Shown here piece by piece: positions 17,500-26,484 of a stretch of 64,000 nucleotides of DNA. The notes beneath the pieces were generated by a model. That model had not been told where the DNA came from and did no database searches. It saw only the letters and a program-made list of their open reading frames with translations. A program made the translations under genes and the position numbers. This DNA comes from Intestinimonas butyriciproducens (GTDB lineage: Bacteria; Bacillota; Clostridia; Oscillospirales; Butyricicoccaceae): positions 33,733 to 97,732 of the forward strand of contig NZ_JACJKW010000012.1 in NCBI RefSeq assembly GCF_016901775.1, written 5' to 3'. Numbering within the stretch: position 1 is the first letter of the stretch; each line of letters opens with the position of its first letter.

Positions 17500-18585
17500 A
17501 TGGCAGCACGCTTGTTTCAGAGCATCTTGCTGGAAGTGAAGGACAATGTGGATTTTATCCTCGGAGTGGTGGACAACACCGGTGTGATCACCGCCTGCAC
17601 TGAACTGAAATTTATCGGCGAAAGCATCGAAGCCGCCGTAGAATTTTTCAAAATGGGCCTGGAAGAAGGCCAGGTGGGCGGCTATACTTTCCATATGATC
17701 GGCGGGTATGAAGCCGGGGCCGAAAATGCCGTTTTTGCCGGCAGCATCGGAGAGCGGGCCACTTTGGTGTGCGCCCTCACTGCGGTGGCCATCAAAAACA
17801 GCAAGACCCAGTACGATGAAAAGCATGACAAAGTGACCTTTATCAAAAAGATCATTCTGGACAACATCCTCCCCGGCGACATCTACATCAAGTCCCGGGA
17901 GATGCATTTCGTCAGCGACTGCAAGCGGGTGGCTTACAGCGTGCGCATGGAGGACCGGCAGGATGCCGCCGTCATGGAAGCACTGGTCAAGCTCTTCCCC
18001 GACCGGCAGAAGGATTTCGTCATCACCATCAGTGAAAGCGAAATCGCTTTGATCAAAGAGCTGAAAAACGGCGATGCCCGGGAGGTATCCCGCATTGCCG
18101 AACAGATGGACAAGGCTCTGGACGAAGAGGTGGGCATTCCCCATGTGATCGGCATCGGCTCGGTGGTGGGCCAGCTGAAAGACATCGCCCGCTCTTTCAA
18201 GGAAGCCCAGATCGCTGTGGATGTGGGCCATGTGTTCAATGAGGACAAGACGGTGATGAACTTTGAAAACCTGGGCATTGGCCGTCTGATCTACCAGCTC
18301 CCCACCACCTTGTGCGAAATGTTCTTGTCCGAAGTCTTTAAAAAAGGCTCCATCGACTCTCTGGATGAGGAAACACTGTTCACCATCCAGAAGTTCTTTG
18401 AAAACAATCTGAATGTCTCCGAAACCTCCCGGAAGCTGTTTGTCCACCGGAATACCCTGGTTTACCGGCTGGAAAAGATCAAGAAGCTCACCGGGCTGGA
18501 TCTGCGGGAGTTTGACAATGCCATCGTGCTCAAAGTGGCTCTGATGGTCAAACAGTACCTCCGCTCCCGGGAGACCATGGCGTAA
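17500..18585 (+). CDS. PucR/CdaR-type transcriptional regulator
   Basis: A 361-residue regulator. Residues 1-130 resemble a sugar-diacid recognition (CdaR) domain: the start A-A-R-L-F-Q-S-I-L is followed by F-I-L-G-V-V-D-N-T-G-V-I and later G-G-Y-E-A-G-A-E-N. The C-terminal 60 residues form the PucR helix-turn-helix (L-F-V-H-R-N-T-L-V-Y-R-L-E-K-I). The ATG at 17500 follows AGGGTGG at good spacing. It is monocistronic ahead of ftsEX; no sugar-acid genes lie near, so the effector is unknown. Confidence 0.82.
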   Translation: MAARLFQSILLEVKDNVDFILGVVDNTGVITACTELKFIGESIEAAVEFFKMGLEEGQVGGYTFHMIGGYEAGAENAVFAGSIGERATLVCALTAVAIKNSKTQYDEKHDKVTFIKKIILDNILPGDIYIKSREMHFVSDCKRVAYSVRMEDRQDAAVMEALVKLFPDRQKDFVITISESEIALIKELKNGDAREVSRIAEQMDKALDEEVGIPHVIGIGSVVGQLKDIARSFKEAQIAVDVGHVFNEDKTVMNFENLGIGRLIYQLPTTLCEMFLSEVFKKGSIDSLDEETLFTIQKFFENNLNVSETSRKLFVHRNTLVYRLEKIKKLTGLDLREFDNAIVLKVALMVKQYLRSRETMA

Positions 18586-18606
18586 AAAAATCACAGGGAC
18601 CGCTTT

Positions 18607-18638
18607 GCCCTCCTTCCTCTCCAGTGAGGGAAGGAGGG
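18607..18638. other. GC-rich hairpin between the PucR-type gene and ftsE
   Basis: GCCCTCCTTCC pairs with GGAAGGAGGGC across about ten bases. No T tract follows, so it may be a weak terminator or a processing site. Confidence 0.4.
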
Positions 18639-18705
18639 CGAGACGGCCCTTGTCCTTATGCTGCCCAAAATGGGGCAAAAGAAAGAAGGGAGCGGCGGCC
18701 GGACC

Positions 18706-19422
18706 ATGATTAAGTTAGTGGATGCTTACAAGACCTATGACAACGGCACCAAAGCCCTGAACGGTGTGAATCTGGAGATAGCAGACGGGGAATTTGCCTT
18801 TATTGTGGGTCCTTCGGGCTCGGGCAAATCCACCATGATGAAGCTGCTCATCGGGGAGATCCGTCCCACCAGCGGCAAGGTGTATGTAAACGATTTTGAC
18901 CTGACCACCATCAAGAACCGGCAGCTGCCTTATATGCGCCGGACGGTGGGCGTGGTTTTTCAGGATTTTCGTCTGATCGATAAAAAGACGGTGTTTGAAA
19001 ATGTGGCTTTTGTGATGCGGGCGGTGGGCACTCCTCCCCGGATCATCAAAAAGCGGGTGCCCTATGTGCTGGATCTGGTGGGCGTGCTCCACAAGGCCCG
19101 GCGCCATCCCGATGAGCTGTCCGGCGGTGAACAGCAGAGAGTGGCCATCGCCCGGGCTTTGGTGAATAACCCCAGTGTGATCATCGCCGACGAGCCTACG
19201 GGAAACCTGGACCCGGCCCGTTCCCTGGAGCTTATGACTCTCCTGGGCAAGATCAACGCTCTGGGTACCACTGTGCTGGTGGTCACCCATGAGAAAGAAC
19301 TGGTCAATCAGTTTGGCAAGCGGGTCATCAGCATTGACAGGGGCCAGGTAGTGGGTGACCACACCGGCGGTTATTACGACGATTTGGAGAAAAGCGGGTA
19401 TCGAATTGATGAAGCGTTTTAA
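18706..19422 (+). CDS. ftsE: Cell-division ABC ATPase FtsE
   Basis: 238-residue ATPase partner of FtsX. Walker A G-P-S-G-S-G-K-S-T lies at 35-43, the signature L-S-G-G-E-Q-Q-R near 141, and Walker B V-I-I-A-D-E-P-T-G-N-L-D near 161, typical of FtsE and MacB-like ATPases. FtsEX does not transport; it passes ATP-driven movement to a cell-wall hydrolase outside. The start chosen begins M-I-K-L-V-D-A-Y, where the family begins, although the AAGGGAG site is about 14 bases away. FtsX overlaps its 3' end by 14 bp. Confidence 0.93.
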   Translation: MIKLVDAYKTYDNGTKALNGVNLEIADGEFAFIVGPSGSGKSTMMKLLIGEIRPTSGKVYVNDFDLTTIKNRQLPYMRRTVGVVFQDFRLIDKKTVFENVAFVMRAVGTPPRIIKKRVPYVLDLVGVLHKARRHPDELSGGEQQRVAIARALVNNPSVIIADEPTGNLDPARSLELMTLLGKINALGTTVLVVTHEKELVNQFGKRVISIDRGQVVGDHTGGYYDDLEKSGYRIDEAF

Positions 19423-20296
19423 TCTGAAATACTATCTGAAGGAAGGCATCAGCAACTTCTTTTCCCATCGGCTGATGTCGGTGGCGGCCATCACGGTCAT
19501 TGCCGCCTGCCTGCTCATCACTTCCAGTTTCAGCCTGGTGGCCTATAATCTGGGCATCCAGGTGGCCGATCTGGAAACCCAGAGCGAGATCATGCTGTGG
19601 GTGGATGAGACCTATACCCGTCCCCAGGCCCAGGCCCTGGAACAGGAAATCAAACAGGTGGACAATGTGGACACCGTGGAATTTATCCCCAAGGAAGAGT
19701 CTTTGGAAGATTATAAAGAGCAGATGGGGGATGACGCCTACATCCTGGAGGGGCTGGAAAACGACAACCCTCTGCGGGATGGTTACCGGATCGTGATGAA
19801 GGATGTGTCCCTTCACCAGGAGACGGTGGACGCCCTGGAGCAGATCGACGGCATTGCCAGCACCACCAGCAAAAAGGAATTTTCCGATAAGCTGGTGAAG
19901 ATGCGCAGTGTGGTCAACGCCATCAGTTATACTCTGATTGCCATGCTGGGAGCGGTGTCCATCTTTATCATCTCCAATACCGTCAAGCTGGCCATGTTTG
20001 CTCGGCGGGAGGAGATCGCCATCATGCGCATGGTGGGCGCCACCAATCACTTTATCCGCTCTCCCTTTATTGTGGAAGGCCTGGTGCTGGGAGAAATTGC
20101 AGCTCTTGTGGCCTTTGGCTTGGAATGGCTGATTTATGATTATATCGCAGAGGGCGTGGTGGGCAGCACCGGCCTGATTCAAATGGTGGCCTTTCCCCAG
20201 TTTGCCCTGCCTTTGCTGCTGATGATGCTGGCGGCCGGCCTGGTGCTGGGATCGGGAGGCAGTGTGCTCACCATCCGCAAGTTCCTGAAAGTGTAA
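19409..20296 (+). CDS. ftsX: Cell-division permease-like protein FtsX
   Basis: 295 residues with one membrane helix at about 28-48, an extracellular domain of about 120 residues containing the conserved F-I-P-K-E-E-S segment, and three helices in the C-terminal third; M-V-G-A-T-N-H-F-I-R-S-P-F is the FtsX signature. It carries the ATPase signal across the membrane to the hydrolase encoded next. The start overlaps ftsE and has only a weak ribosome site, as expected for coupled translation. Confidence 0.93.
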   Translation: MKRFNLKYYLKEGISNFFSHRLMSVAAITVIAACLLITSSFSLVAYNLGIQVADLETQSEIMLWVDETYTRPQAQALEQEIKQVDNVDTVEFIPKEESLEDYKEQMGDDAYILEGLENDNPLRDGYRIVMKDVSLHQETVDALEQIDGIASTTSKKEFSDKLVKMRSVVNAISYTLIAMLGAVSIFIISNTVKLAMFARREEIAIMRMVGATNHFIRSPFIVEGLVLGEIAALVAFGLEWLIYDYIAEGVVGSTGLIQMVAFPQFALPLLLMMLAAGLVLGSGGSVLTIRKFLKV

Positions 20297-20321
20297 CGGA
20301 CCAGAAAGGAAGGATAGGAAG

Positions 20322-21581
20322 ATGAAACGAGCCAAGAAAAAGACGATCACCCGGGTGGCGGCCGGTGCCATTGCCGGACTGCTGGCCGGGCTGATGCTCT
20401 TCGGCCTTGTGGCCGATCTGTTTTTCCGTGTCAGCGCTTCGGCGGCTTCCCAGAGCGATGTGGACGCTTTGAAAGAGAAGCTGGAAGACCAGGCGGCAGA
20501 AAAGGAAAAATTGCAGAATGAACTGGACAGCATTGACACTGAAAAAGCTACCGTGAAGGAGCAGATCGAAGCGCTGGACGCCCAGATCAACAGCACGGAA
20601 GAGCAGATCGGGCTGCAGAATGACCTGATCGACAGCCTGGAAGAAATGATTGCCCAGAAGGAAGAAGAGCTGGCCGAGGCTCAGAAAAAAGAAGAAGAAC
20701 AGTACGAAAAATTCAAGACCCGTGTGCGGGTGATGTATGAACAGGGAGAGACCAGCTATCTGGAAGTGCTGCTTTCTGCCGACGACCTTTCGGATTTCCT
20801 GTCCAAATATGAGATCGTCAGCCAGATTGCCGAGTACGATAAAAACCTGTTTGAAGAGCTGAAGGCTCTGAAAGAGGAGATTGCCCAGACCAAGAGTGAG
20901 CTGGAAGAGGACCGCCAGCAGGCAGAAAATGTGCGCAAAGAGCTGGAAGTGTCCAAGAGTGAGCTGGATACCCAGCTTGCAAACCGTTCCCAGGCTATGA
21001 AGGAGCTGGAAAGCGCCGCAGAAGAAGTGAAGGCCTCCTTTGCAGAGATCGAAGCGGAAGAAGATGCCATCAATGCCCAGATCGACAAGATCGTCAAGGA
21101 GATGGAAGAGGAAGCCGAGCGGAAGCGTCAGGAACAGGCGGCTCAGGGCGGCGGTTCCACTTCCACCGGCACCACCCAGGTGGGCGGCTATACCTATCCC
21201 CTGCCTTCGGGCTACCGGTATGTCACCAGCAAGTTCGGCTACCGGAACCATCCGGTGACCGGAGTCTATAAGCTCCATACCGGTGTGGATATCTCGGCTC
21301 CCAACGGAACGGCCATCTATGCCGCCCAGTCGGGTACCGTCATCATTGCCGGTTACAGCAGCGCCTGGGGTAACTATGTGGTCATCAACCATGGCGGCGG
21401 GGTCACCACCCTCTATGCCCATATGAGCAAGATCCTCACCACCAAGGGCGCCACAGTCAGCGCCGGCACACAGATCGGCAAGGTGGGTTCCACCGGCTAT
21501 TCCACCGGCAACCATCTGCACTTTGAGGTGCGGCAGAATGGCAGCTATCAGGATGCCGGCCGGATTTTAGGTCTGTATTAA
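20322..21581 (+). CDS. M23 murein hydrolase with N-terminal coiled coil (EnvC/PcsB-like partner of FtsEX)
   Basis: 419 residues: an N-terminal membrane anchor or signal (about 15-38), a long coiled coil from about 40 to 255 rich in Glu, Lys and Gln, a Gly/Ser/Thr linker, then a LytM/M23 domain at about 290-419. Zinc ligands are present in H-T-G-V-D-I-S and H-L-H-F-E, so unlike EnvC this protein looks catalytically competent. Its place 25 bp after ftsX, and the coiled-coil plus hydrolase layout, mark it as the enzyme switched by FtsEX at the septum (inference from EnvC and PcsB). Confidence 0.9.
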   Translation: MKRAKKKTITRVAAGAIAGLLAGLMLFGLVADLFFRVSASAASQSDVDALKEKLEDQAAEKEKLQNELDSIDTEKATVKEQIEALDAQINSTEEQIGLQNDLIDSLEEMIAQKEEELAEAQKKEEEQYEKFKTRVRVMYEQGETSYLEVLLSADDLSDFLSKYEIVSQIAEYDKNLFEELKALKEEIAQTKSELEEDRQQAENVRKELEVSKSELDTQLANRSQAMKELESAAEEVKASFAEIEAEEDAINAQIDKIVKEMEEEAERKRQEQAAQGGGSTSTGTTQVGGYTYPLPSGYRYVTSKFGYRNHPVTGVYKLHTGVDISAPNGTAIYAAQSGTVIIAGYSSAWGNYVVINHGGGVTTLYAHMSKILTTKGATVSAGTQIGKVGSTGYSTGNHLHFEVRQNGSYQDAGRILGLY

Positions 21582-21612
21582 GCAGAAATCATCGCAAGGA
21601 GAAGCCCCATTC

Positions 21613-22815
21613 ATGAAGAAAAAATTTACCCTGGGTTCCACCCTGATGCTCCTGATGCTGGCGGTGGTGACCACCTTCAATATCACCTTTTATGTGGCTT
21701 CGGAGTATTACAATGTCCGTCTGGGCAACTTCGAAGAGATGGAAGGGGAATACCAGCAGCTGAAAGAGGTCTCCCAGCTGGTAGATAAATATTTTGTGGG
21801 AGAATACGATAAGCAGGATATGATGGATCAGGCCCTCAAGGGTTATATCCAGGGCACCGGGGATCAGTGGTCCTCCTATCTCACCGAAGAAGAATACAAA
21901 GCGGTGATGGAAAAGCGGGAAGGGGTGTATGCCGGCGTAGGCATCACCATTTCCACCGCCACGGAGGGAAGCTATTATGTGATCACTGCGGTCACCGAGG
22001 AATCCCCTGCCCAGAAAGCCGGTATCCAGCCTCTGGATCTGCTGGTGGCCGTGGATGGGGAAAGCGCTGCCGAACTGTCCTTTGACGACCTGAGCGACCG
22101 GGTCAAAGGGGAGCCGGGCAGCGAAGTCACCCTCACCATTCTGCGGGAAGGGGTGCAGCAGAAATACACCCTTCAGCGGGAAGAAGTGCAGACCCCTGGG
22201 GTCAAAGCCCAGATGCTGGAGGGAAACATCGGCCTGCTGCGCATCGAGTCCTTCTCCAAGAATGTGGATCAGGAGTTTTCCCAGAAGCTTCAGCAGCTGC
22301 TGGATGACGGAGCCCAGGCTCTGGTGTTTGATGTGCGTTTCAATCCCGGCGGATTTGTGGATGTGCTGGTGAATATGCTGGATGAGCTTCTGCCCAAGGG
22401 CACTGTCATCAGCATCACCGACAAGGCCGGAGAAAGCACCACCTATTCTTCGGATGAGGAATGCGTCAAGCTGCCCATGGCGGTGCTGTGCAACGAATAT
22501 TCCATCAGTGCTGCGGAGTTTTTTGCCGCCAGTTTGCAGGAATACGGCGCGGCCACAGTGGTGGGTGAGCACACCCTGGGCAAGGGTTATGCCCAGACCA
22601 TGATCCCCCTCACCGGAGGCGGAGCCCTCAACCTGTCCACCAGCCGGTATTACACCGCCAAAGGCGTCAGCCTGGCCGGTGTGGGCATTACACCGGATGT
22701 GGAGTCTTCCCTCAGCGAGGACAAGCTCAATAGGTTCTATACCCTTCAGCCGGAAGAGGACGATCAGCTGCAAAAAGCGCTGGAAGTGCTCCGGCAGCAG
22801 ATGAGCGAAAACTAA
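21613..22815 (+). CDS. S41 carboxyl-terminal processing protease
   Basis: 400-residue CtpA/CtpB-type serine protease. A signal anchor lies at about 7-28; a PDZ domain spans about 95-175 (G-V-G-I-T-I, then S-P-A-Q-K-A-G-I); the S41 domain carries the nucleophile Ser in N-E-Y-S-I-S-A-A-E and the general base Lys in T-L-G-K-G. It acts outside the membrane. It follows the M23 hydrolase by 31 bp and ends the ftsEX operon at a terminator; such proteases often control cell-wall hydrolases, so the neighbour is a plausible client (inference). Confidence 0.92.
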   Translation: MKKKFTLGSTLMLLMLAVVTTFNITFYVASEYYNVRLGNFEEMEGEYQQLKEVSQLVDKYFVGEYDKQDMMDQALKGYIQGTGDQWSSYLTEEEYKAVMEKREGVYAGVGITISTATEGSYYVITAVTEESPAQKAGIQPLDLLVAVDGESAAELSFDDLSDRVKGEPGSEVTLTILREGVQQKYTLQREEVQTPGVKAQMLEGNIGLLRIESFSKNVDQEFSQKLQQLLDDGAQALVFDVRFNPGGFVDVLVNMLDELLPKGTVISITDKAGESTTYSSDEECVKLPMAVLCNEYSISAAEFFAASLQEYGAATVVGEHTLGKGYAQTMIPLTGGGALNLSTSRYYTAKGVSLAGVGITPDVESSLSEDKLNRFYTLQPEEDDQLQKALEVLRQQMSEN

Positions 22816-22830
22816 ATGAAGAAATGGAAA

Positions 22831-22856
22831 CGGGCGGCCGGAAGGCCGCCCGTTTT
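22831..22856 (+). terminator. Terminator of the ftsEX-M23-ctp operon
   Basis: Perfect CGGGCGGCC / GGCCGCCCG stem with a GGAA tetraloop, then TTTT. Confidence 0.85.
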
Positions 22857-22919
22857 GCTGCACCGGACATAGCCGCCCCTTTTGAAACATAGGTATAGTG
22901 AAAAAGGGGAGAATGATCG

Positions 22920-23720
22920 ATGATTGCATATTTTGAAACGGTAGACACAGGAAAAAAGCGAGGCCTTTTTTGGAAAAAGCACCTGGAGACCCAGTTGCTG
23001 CCAGTGGGAAGGGCTTCTTTTCTTACCGCTTGTCTGGCCGTGCCCCAGGGGATGGGAAAGAGAAAGGTGGAAAAACAGGTGGAGTGGGCCATGGGGCAGC
23101 TGAAAAAAAGGGGCGTCCACCGGCTGGCCATAGAAGAGCAGTGGCGGCGCAAAGCACTGGAAATGGGAATGCTGACGGTGAAAGAAGGGACGGCCTGGCG
23201 GCAGGGAGCCGGGCAGGGGGCCTTGTGGGTCCTCCGCAGCCGGGGCATCCCGCTGGAACAGGCTTTTTGCCGTCTGGAGGCCCAGCGTTGTGATCGGGAT
23301 GTGGTGCGCTGCGCCAGAATATTGGGTGGGAAGGTGCGGTATCTGTCGGTGAGCATCAAGGTGGGACAGCAAAAGCTGGAGGAAGCACTGTATGAACAGT
23401 TCGGTATTGCCCCCCAGCAGAGCGCCCCGCCGGAATACCCCTGTCTGCGCATCCGTTTTCCCCAGCCGGGAGAAAGGGCAGAGCGGGGAGAGGATCTGCT
23501 GATGCTGTCCGACGGCGGCTGGCCGGGAATGGAGTTTGCACCTCCCCAGTGGGCCATGGAGCAAAAACCGCCCCGGATGGGGGATACTTTGTATGCCGCC
23601 ATGCTGCTGGAAAGCGGTCTGTGCCGCCCGGAAGATCTGGGAGTGAAAGGAAAAGAAACAAAGGGAGAAGAAGGGGAAAAACAGGATGATTTCTCCCAGC
23701 CAGGGGAAAACCACGCTTGA
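22920..23720 (+). CDS. Conserved-looking protein of unknown function
   Basis: 266 residues, soluble, with no signal or membrane segment and no family I recognise. Residues 1-205 look folded: two short hydrophobic strands near the N-terminus, a central basic helix-rich part (K-R-K-V-E-K-Q-V-E-W-A-M, then R-R-K-A-L-E-M-G) and a segment resembling V-R-C-A-R-I-L-G-G-K. The last 35 residues are a charged, disordered tail. Codon use fits the neighbours. It lies alone between the ctp terminator and the greA promoter, whose -35 box overlaps its stop codon. Confidence 0.6.
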   Translation: MIAYFETVDTGKKRGLFWKKHLETQLLPVGRASFLTACLAVPQGMGKRKVEKQVEWAMGQLKKRGVHRLAIEEQWRRKALEMGMLTVKEGTAWRQGAGQGALWVLRSRGIPLEQAFCRLEAQRCDRDVVRCARILGGKVRYLSVSIKVGQQKLEEALYEQFGIAPQQSAPPEYPCLRIRFPQPGERAERGEDLLMLSDGGWPGMEFAPPQWAMEQKPPRMGDTLYAAMLLESGLCRPEDLGVKGKETKGEEGEKQDDFSQPGENHA

Positions 23721-23745
23721 CACATGGGAACGAGCACCATATAAT
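23717..23745 (+). promoter_or_regulatory. Consensus SigA promoter of greA-lysS
   Basis: Exact TTGACA (23717-23722), 17 bp, exact TATAAT (23740-23745); the best promoter match in the window. The -35 box includes the stop codon of the preceding gene. Confidence 0.85.
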
Positions 23746-23801
23746 GTGAAGTATTATCCTGAATATCTATGCCCATTTTCAGGGGCAAAGGGGAGGAAAC
23801 T

Positions 23802-24278
23802 ATGCAAAAACAGTTTATGCTGACCGAAGAAAGGCTCAGAGAGATCAAAAATGAGCTGGAATATTTGAAGACCGTCCGGGAGAAAGAAGTGGCCGAGCAG
23901 ATCAAAGAAGCCCGTTCTTTCGGCGACCTTTCGGAGAACAGTGAATACGACGAAGCCAAAAACGAACAGGGCAAGCTGTATTCCCGCATTGCCGAGCTGG
24001 AGAATGTGATCGCCGGCGCTGTGATCATCAACGAGGATGCCATCACCACCCAGCATGTAAGCATGGGCACCCGGGTCACCGTGGTGGAAGAAGGCTTTGA
24101 AGACGAGCCCGAAGAATATGCCATTGTGGGTTCTCAGGAGGCCAACCCTGTGCAGGGCCGCATTTCCGATGAATCCCCTCTGGGCAAGGCTCTTTATGGT
24201 CACGGTGTAGGCGATACCGTGGTAGTGGAAGCGCCCGACGGCGCCATCACTTACCGGATCGTGGCCATCGATCGGTAA
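23802..24278 (+). CDS. greA: Transcription elongation factor GreA
   Basis: 158 residues with the N-terminal coiled coil (residues 1-75; tip S-E-N-S-E-Y-D-E-A, whose acidic residues reach the polymerase active site) and the C-terminal FKBP-like domain with S-P-L-G-K-A-L-Y-G. It rescues backtracked RNA polymerase by stimulating transcript cleavage. GGGGAGG before 23802 defines the start. It is paired with lysS, an order common in Clostridia. Confidence 0.96.
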   Translation: MQKQFMLTEERLREIKNELEYLKTVREKEVAEQIKEARSFGDLSENSEYDEAKNEQGKLYSRIAELENVIAGAVIINEDAITTQHVSMGTRVTVVEEGFEDEPEEYAIVGSQEANPVQGRISDESPLGKALYGHGVGDTVVVEAPDGAITYRIVAIDR

Positions 24279-24341
24279 AAAGAAAGAAAAAACGGCTGCA
24301 GCGGCAATGGCTGCGGCTGTCTTTTGATATGGAGGAAGATT

Positions 24342-26309
24342 ATGAAGGAAGAAAAGAGCGCTGTGGCGGCAGAACAGGCCGCCCAGCAGGAAATGGGGGA
24401 ACTGCTGCGCATCCGCCGGGACAAGCTGGCTGCCCTGCAGCAGGAGGACAAGAACCCCTTCGCCATCACCAAGTATCCTGTGGACCACTACGCCGCCCAC
24501 ATCAAGGAAGAGTTTGCCGGCATCGCCAATGAAGAGGAGACCGGCAAGGTCGTCCGTCTGGGCGGCCGTTTGATGAGCAAGCGGCTGATGGGCAAAGCCA
24601 GCTTTGCCGATCTGCGGGATACCACCGGAGATATTCAGCTCTATGTCCGCCGGGACAATGTGGGCGACGAGGAATATGCCGCCTTCAAAAAGTTTGACAT
24701 CGGCGATGTAGTGGGCGTGGAAGGTGAAATCTTCCGCACCAAAATGGGCGAGATCAGCATCAAGGTGGAGAAGATCCAGCTGCTGTCCAAGAGCCTGCGT
24801 CCCCTGCCGGAAAAATGGCACGGCCTGAAGGACACCGACCTGCGCTACCGCCAGCGGTATGTGGATCTCATTGTCAATCCCGAGGTGAAGGACACCTTTA
24901 TCAAGCGCAGCCAGATCCTGCGGGAGATCCGCGCTTATCTGGACGGCCAGGGCTTCCTGGAAGTGGATACCCCCATTCTGCTGCCTTTGGAGATCGGCGC
25001 TTCCGCCCGTCCCTTCGTCACTCATCACAACACATTGGATATGGATATGTACCTGCGCATCGAAACCGAGCTGGCCCTCAAGCGGCTCATCGTGGGCGGG
25101 TTTGACCGGGTGTATGAAGTAGGCCGTATCTTCCGCAACGAAGGCATGGATACAAAGCACAACCCGGAATTTACCAGCATCGAGCTGTACCAGGCCTTCA
25201 CCGATTACAAGGGCATGATGGACCTGGTGGAAGACCTGTATAAGCACCTGGCCCAGACCGTCTGCGGCAGCCTGACCATTCCCTATATGGGTCAGACCAT
25301 CGATATGAGCCATTGGGAGCGGCTGACCATGGTGGAAGCGGTGAAGAAGTATTCCGGCTGCGACTACTACACCTGGGAGACCGATGAGGACGCCCGGAAG
25401 GCCGCAAAGGAGAAGAATGTGCCGGTGCCTGAGGACGCCACCAAGGGCGCTGTGCTGGTGGAACTGTTCGACGCTTTTGTGGAAGAGAAGCTGATCCAGC
25501 CCACCTTTATCTATGATTATCCGGTGGAAAACAGCCCGCTGGCCAAGCGGAAGAAGGACGAGCCGGCCTTCACCGAACGCTTTGAGTATTTTATCAATGC
25601 CATGGAATTTGGCAATGCATTCAGCGAGCTCAACGATCCCATCGATCAGAAGGAGCGGTTTGAAAAGCAGGTGGCCCTGCGGAAGGCAGCCAATCCCAAG
25701 GACACCAGCCAGGTGGACTACGATTACATCAACGCTCTGGAATATGGTCTGGCTCCCACCGGCGGCCTGGGCTTCGGTCTGGACCGGCTGGTGATGCTGC
25801 TCACCGATTCGGCCAGCATCCGGGATGTGCTGCTCTTCCCGACGATGAAGCCGCTGGACAACAATGGTTCCCAGAAGAAGGAAGAGGAACCTGCCGCCCC
25901 AGCTCCTGCAGCAGAGCAGAAAGTGGAAGAGATCGATTTCTCCCAGGTGGAAGTGGAGCCTCTGTTCTCTGATTTTGTAGACTTTGAAACCTTCTCCAAG
26001 TCGGATTTCCGGGCGGTGAAGGTGAAGAAATGCACTGCGGTTCCCAAGAGCAAGAAGCTGCTGAAGTTTGTGCTGGACGACGGTTCGGGAGAAGACCGGG
26101 TGATCCTCAGCGGCATCCACGATACCTATGAGCCGGAGGAACTGGTGGGCAAAACGCTGATCGCCATCACCAATCTGCCCCCTCGCAAGATGATGGGCAT
26201 CGACTCCTGCGGCATGATCATTTCGGCCGTCCATCATGAAAACGGCGTGGAGAAGCTTCATTGCCTGATGGTGGACAACCATATCCCCGCCGGCGCCAAG
26301 CTGTATTAA
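24342..26309 (+). CDS. lysS: Lysyl-tRNA synthetase (class II) with C-terminal tRNA-binding domain
   Basis: 655 residues compared with about 500 for standard bacterial LysRS. Order: anticodon-binding OB fold (about 60-165), class II catalytic domain (about 175-500; motif 2 around V-Y-E-V-G-R-I-F-R-N-E-G; motif 3 in G-L-G-F-G-L-D-R-L), an Ala/Pro/Glu linker (about 508-535), then a second OB fold of the Trbp111/EMAP-II type (about 545-655, with F-R-A-V-K-V and L-P-P-R-K-M-M-G-I-D-S). The extra domain is known at the end of MetRS and PheRS beta and should increase tRNA binding. GGAGGAAG fixes the start. Confidence 0.95.
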   Translation: MKEEKSAVAAEQAAQQEMGELLRIRRDKLAALQQEDKNPFAITKYPVDHYAAHIKEEFAGIANEEETGKVVRLGGRLMSKRLMGKASFADLRDTTGDIQLYVRRDNVGDEEYAAFKKFDIGDVVGVEGEIFRTKMGEISIKVEKIQLLSKSLRPLPEKWHGLKDTDLRYRQRYVDLIVNPEVKDTFIKRSQILREIRAYLDGQGFLEVDTPILLPLEIGASARPFVTHHNTLDMDMYLRIETELALKRLIVGGFDRVYEVGRIFRNEGMDTKHNPEFTSIELYQAFTDYKGMMDLVEDLYKHLAQTVCGSLTIPYMGQTIDMSHWERLTMVEAVKKYSGCDYYTWETDEDARKAAKEKNVPVPEDATKGAVLVELFDAFVEEKLIQPTFIYDYPVENSPLAKRKKDEPAFTERFEYFINAMEFGNAFSELNDPIDQKERFEKQVALRKAANPKDTSQVDYDYINALEYGLAPTGGLGFGLDRLVMLLTDSASIRDVLLFPTMKPLDNNGSQKKEEEPAAPAPAAEQKVEEIDFSQVEVEPLFSDFVDFETFSKSDFRAVKVKKCTAVPKSKKLLKFVLDDGSGEDRVILSGIHDTYEPEELVGKTLIAITNLPPRKMMGIDSCGMIISAVHHENGVEKLHCLMVDNHIPAGAKLY

Positions 26310-26326
26310 AAACGCGGCTTTGCCCA

Positions 26327-26416
26327 AGGGAAAGCAGGAGGAAATCTTTCTTCCCTTTTTGGGTAAAGAACGCAAGCGGGCCTGACGCCATCGGCGTCAG
26401 GTCTGTCTGCGCTTTT
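26327..26416 (+). terminator. Two hairpins after lysS, terminator or leader of the potassium operon
   Basis: The first hairpin pairs AAGGGAA near 26329 with TTCCCTT followed by TTT near 26360. The second has a perfect CCTGACGCC (26381-26389) / GGCGTCAGG (26393-26401) stem extended by AAGCG/CGCTT and ends in TTTT. They may terminate lysS or act in the leader of trkH. I checked for a c-di-AMP (ydaO) riboswitch and do not see its conserved blocks. Confidence 0.5.
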
Positions 26417-26484
26417 CCGGAAAGGCGGATTTTTGGGAAAAATCCAAAGGATCGATGGGATTCAGGTCCCGGAGGGAGACCAAT

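Noticed and set aside
26310..26484. c-di-AMP (ydaO) riboswitch before the potassium transporter
   Set aside because: The leader has two hairpins but none of the conserved ydaO blocks; the stretch is also rather short.
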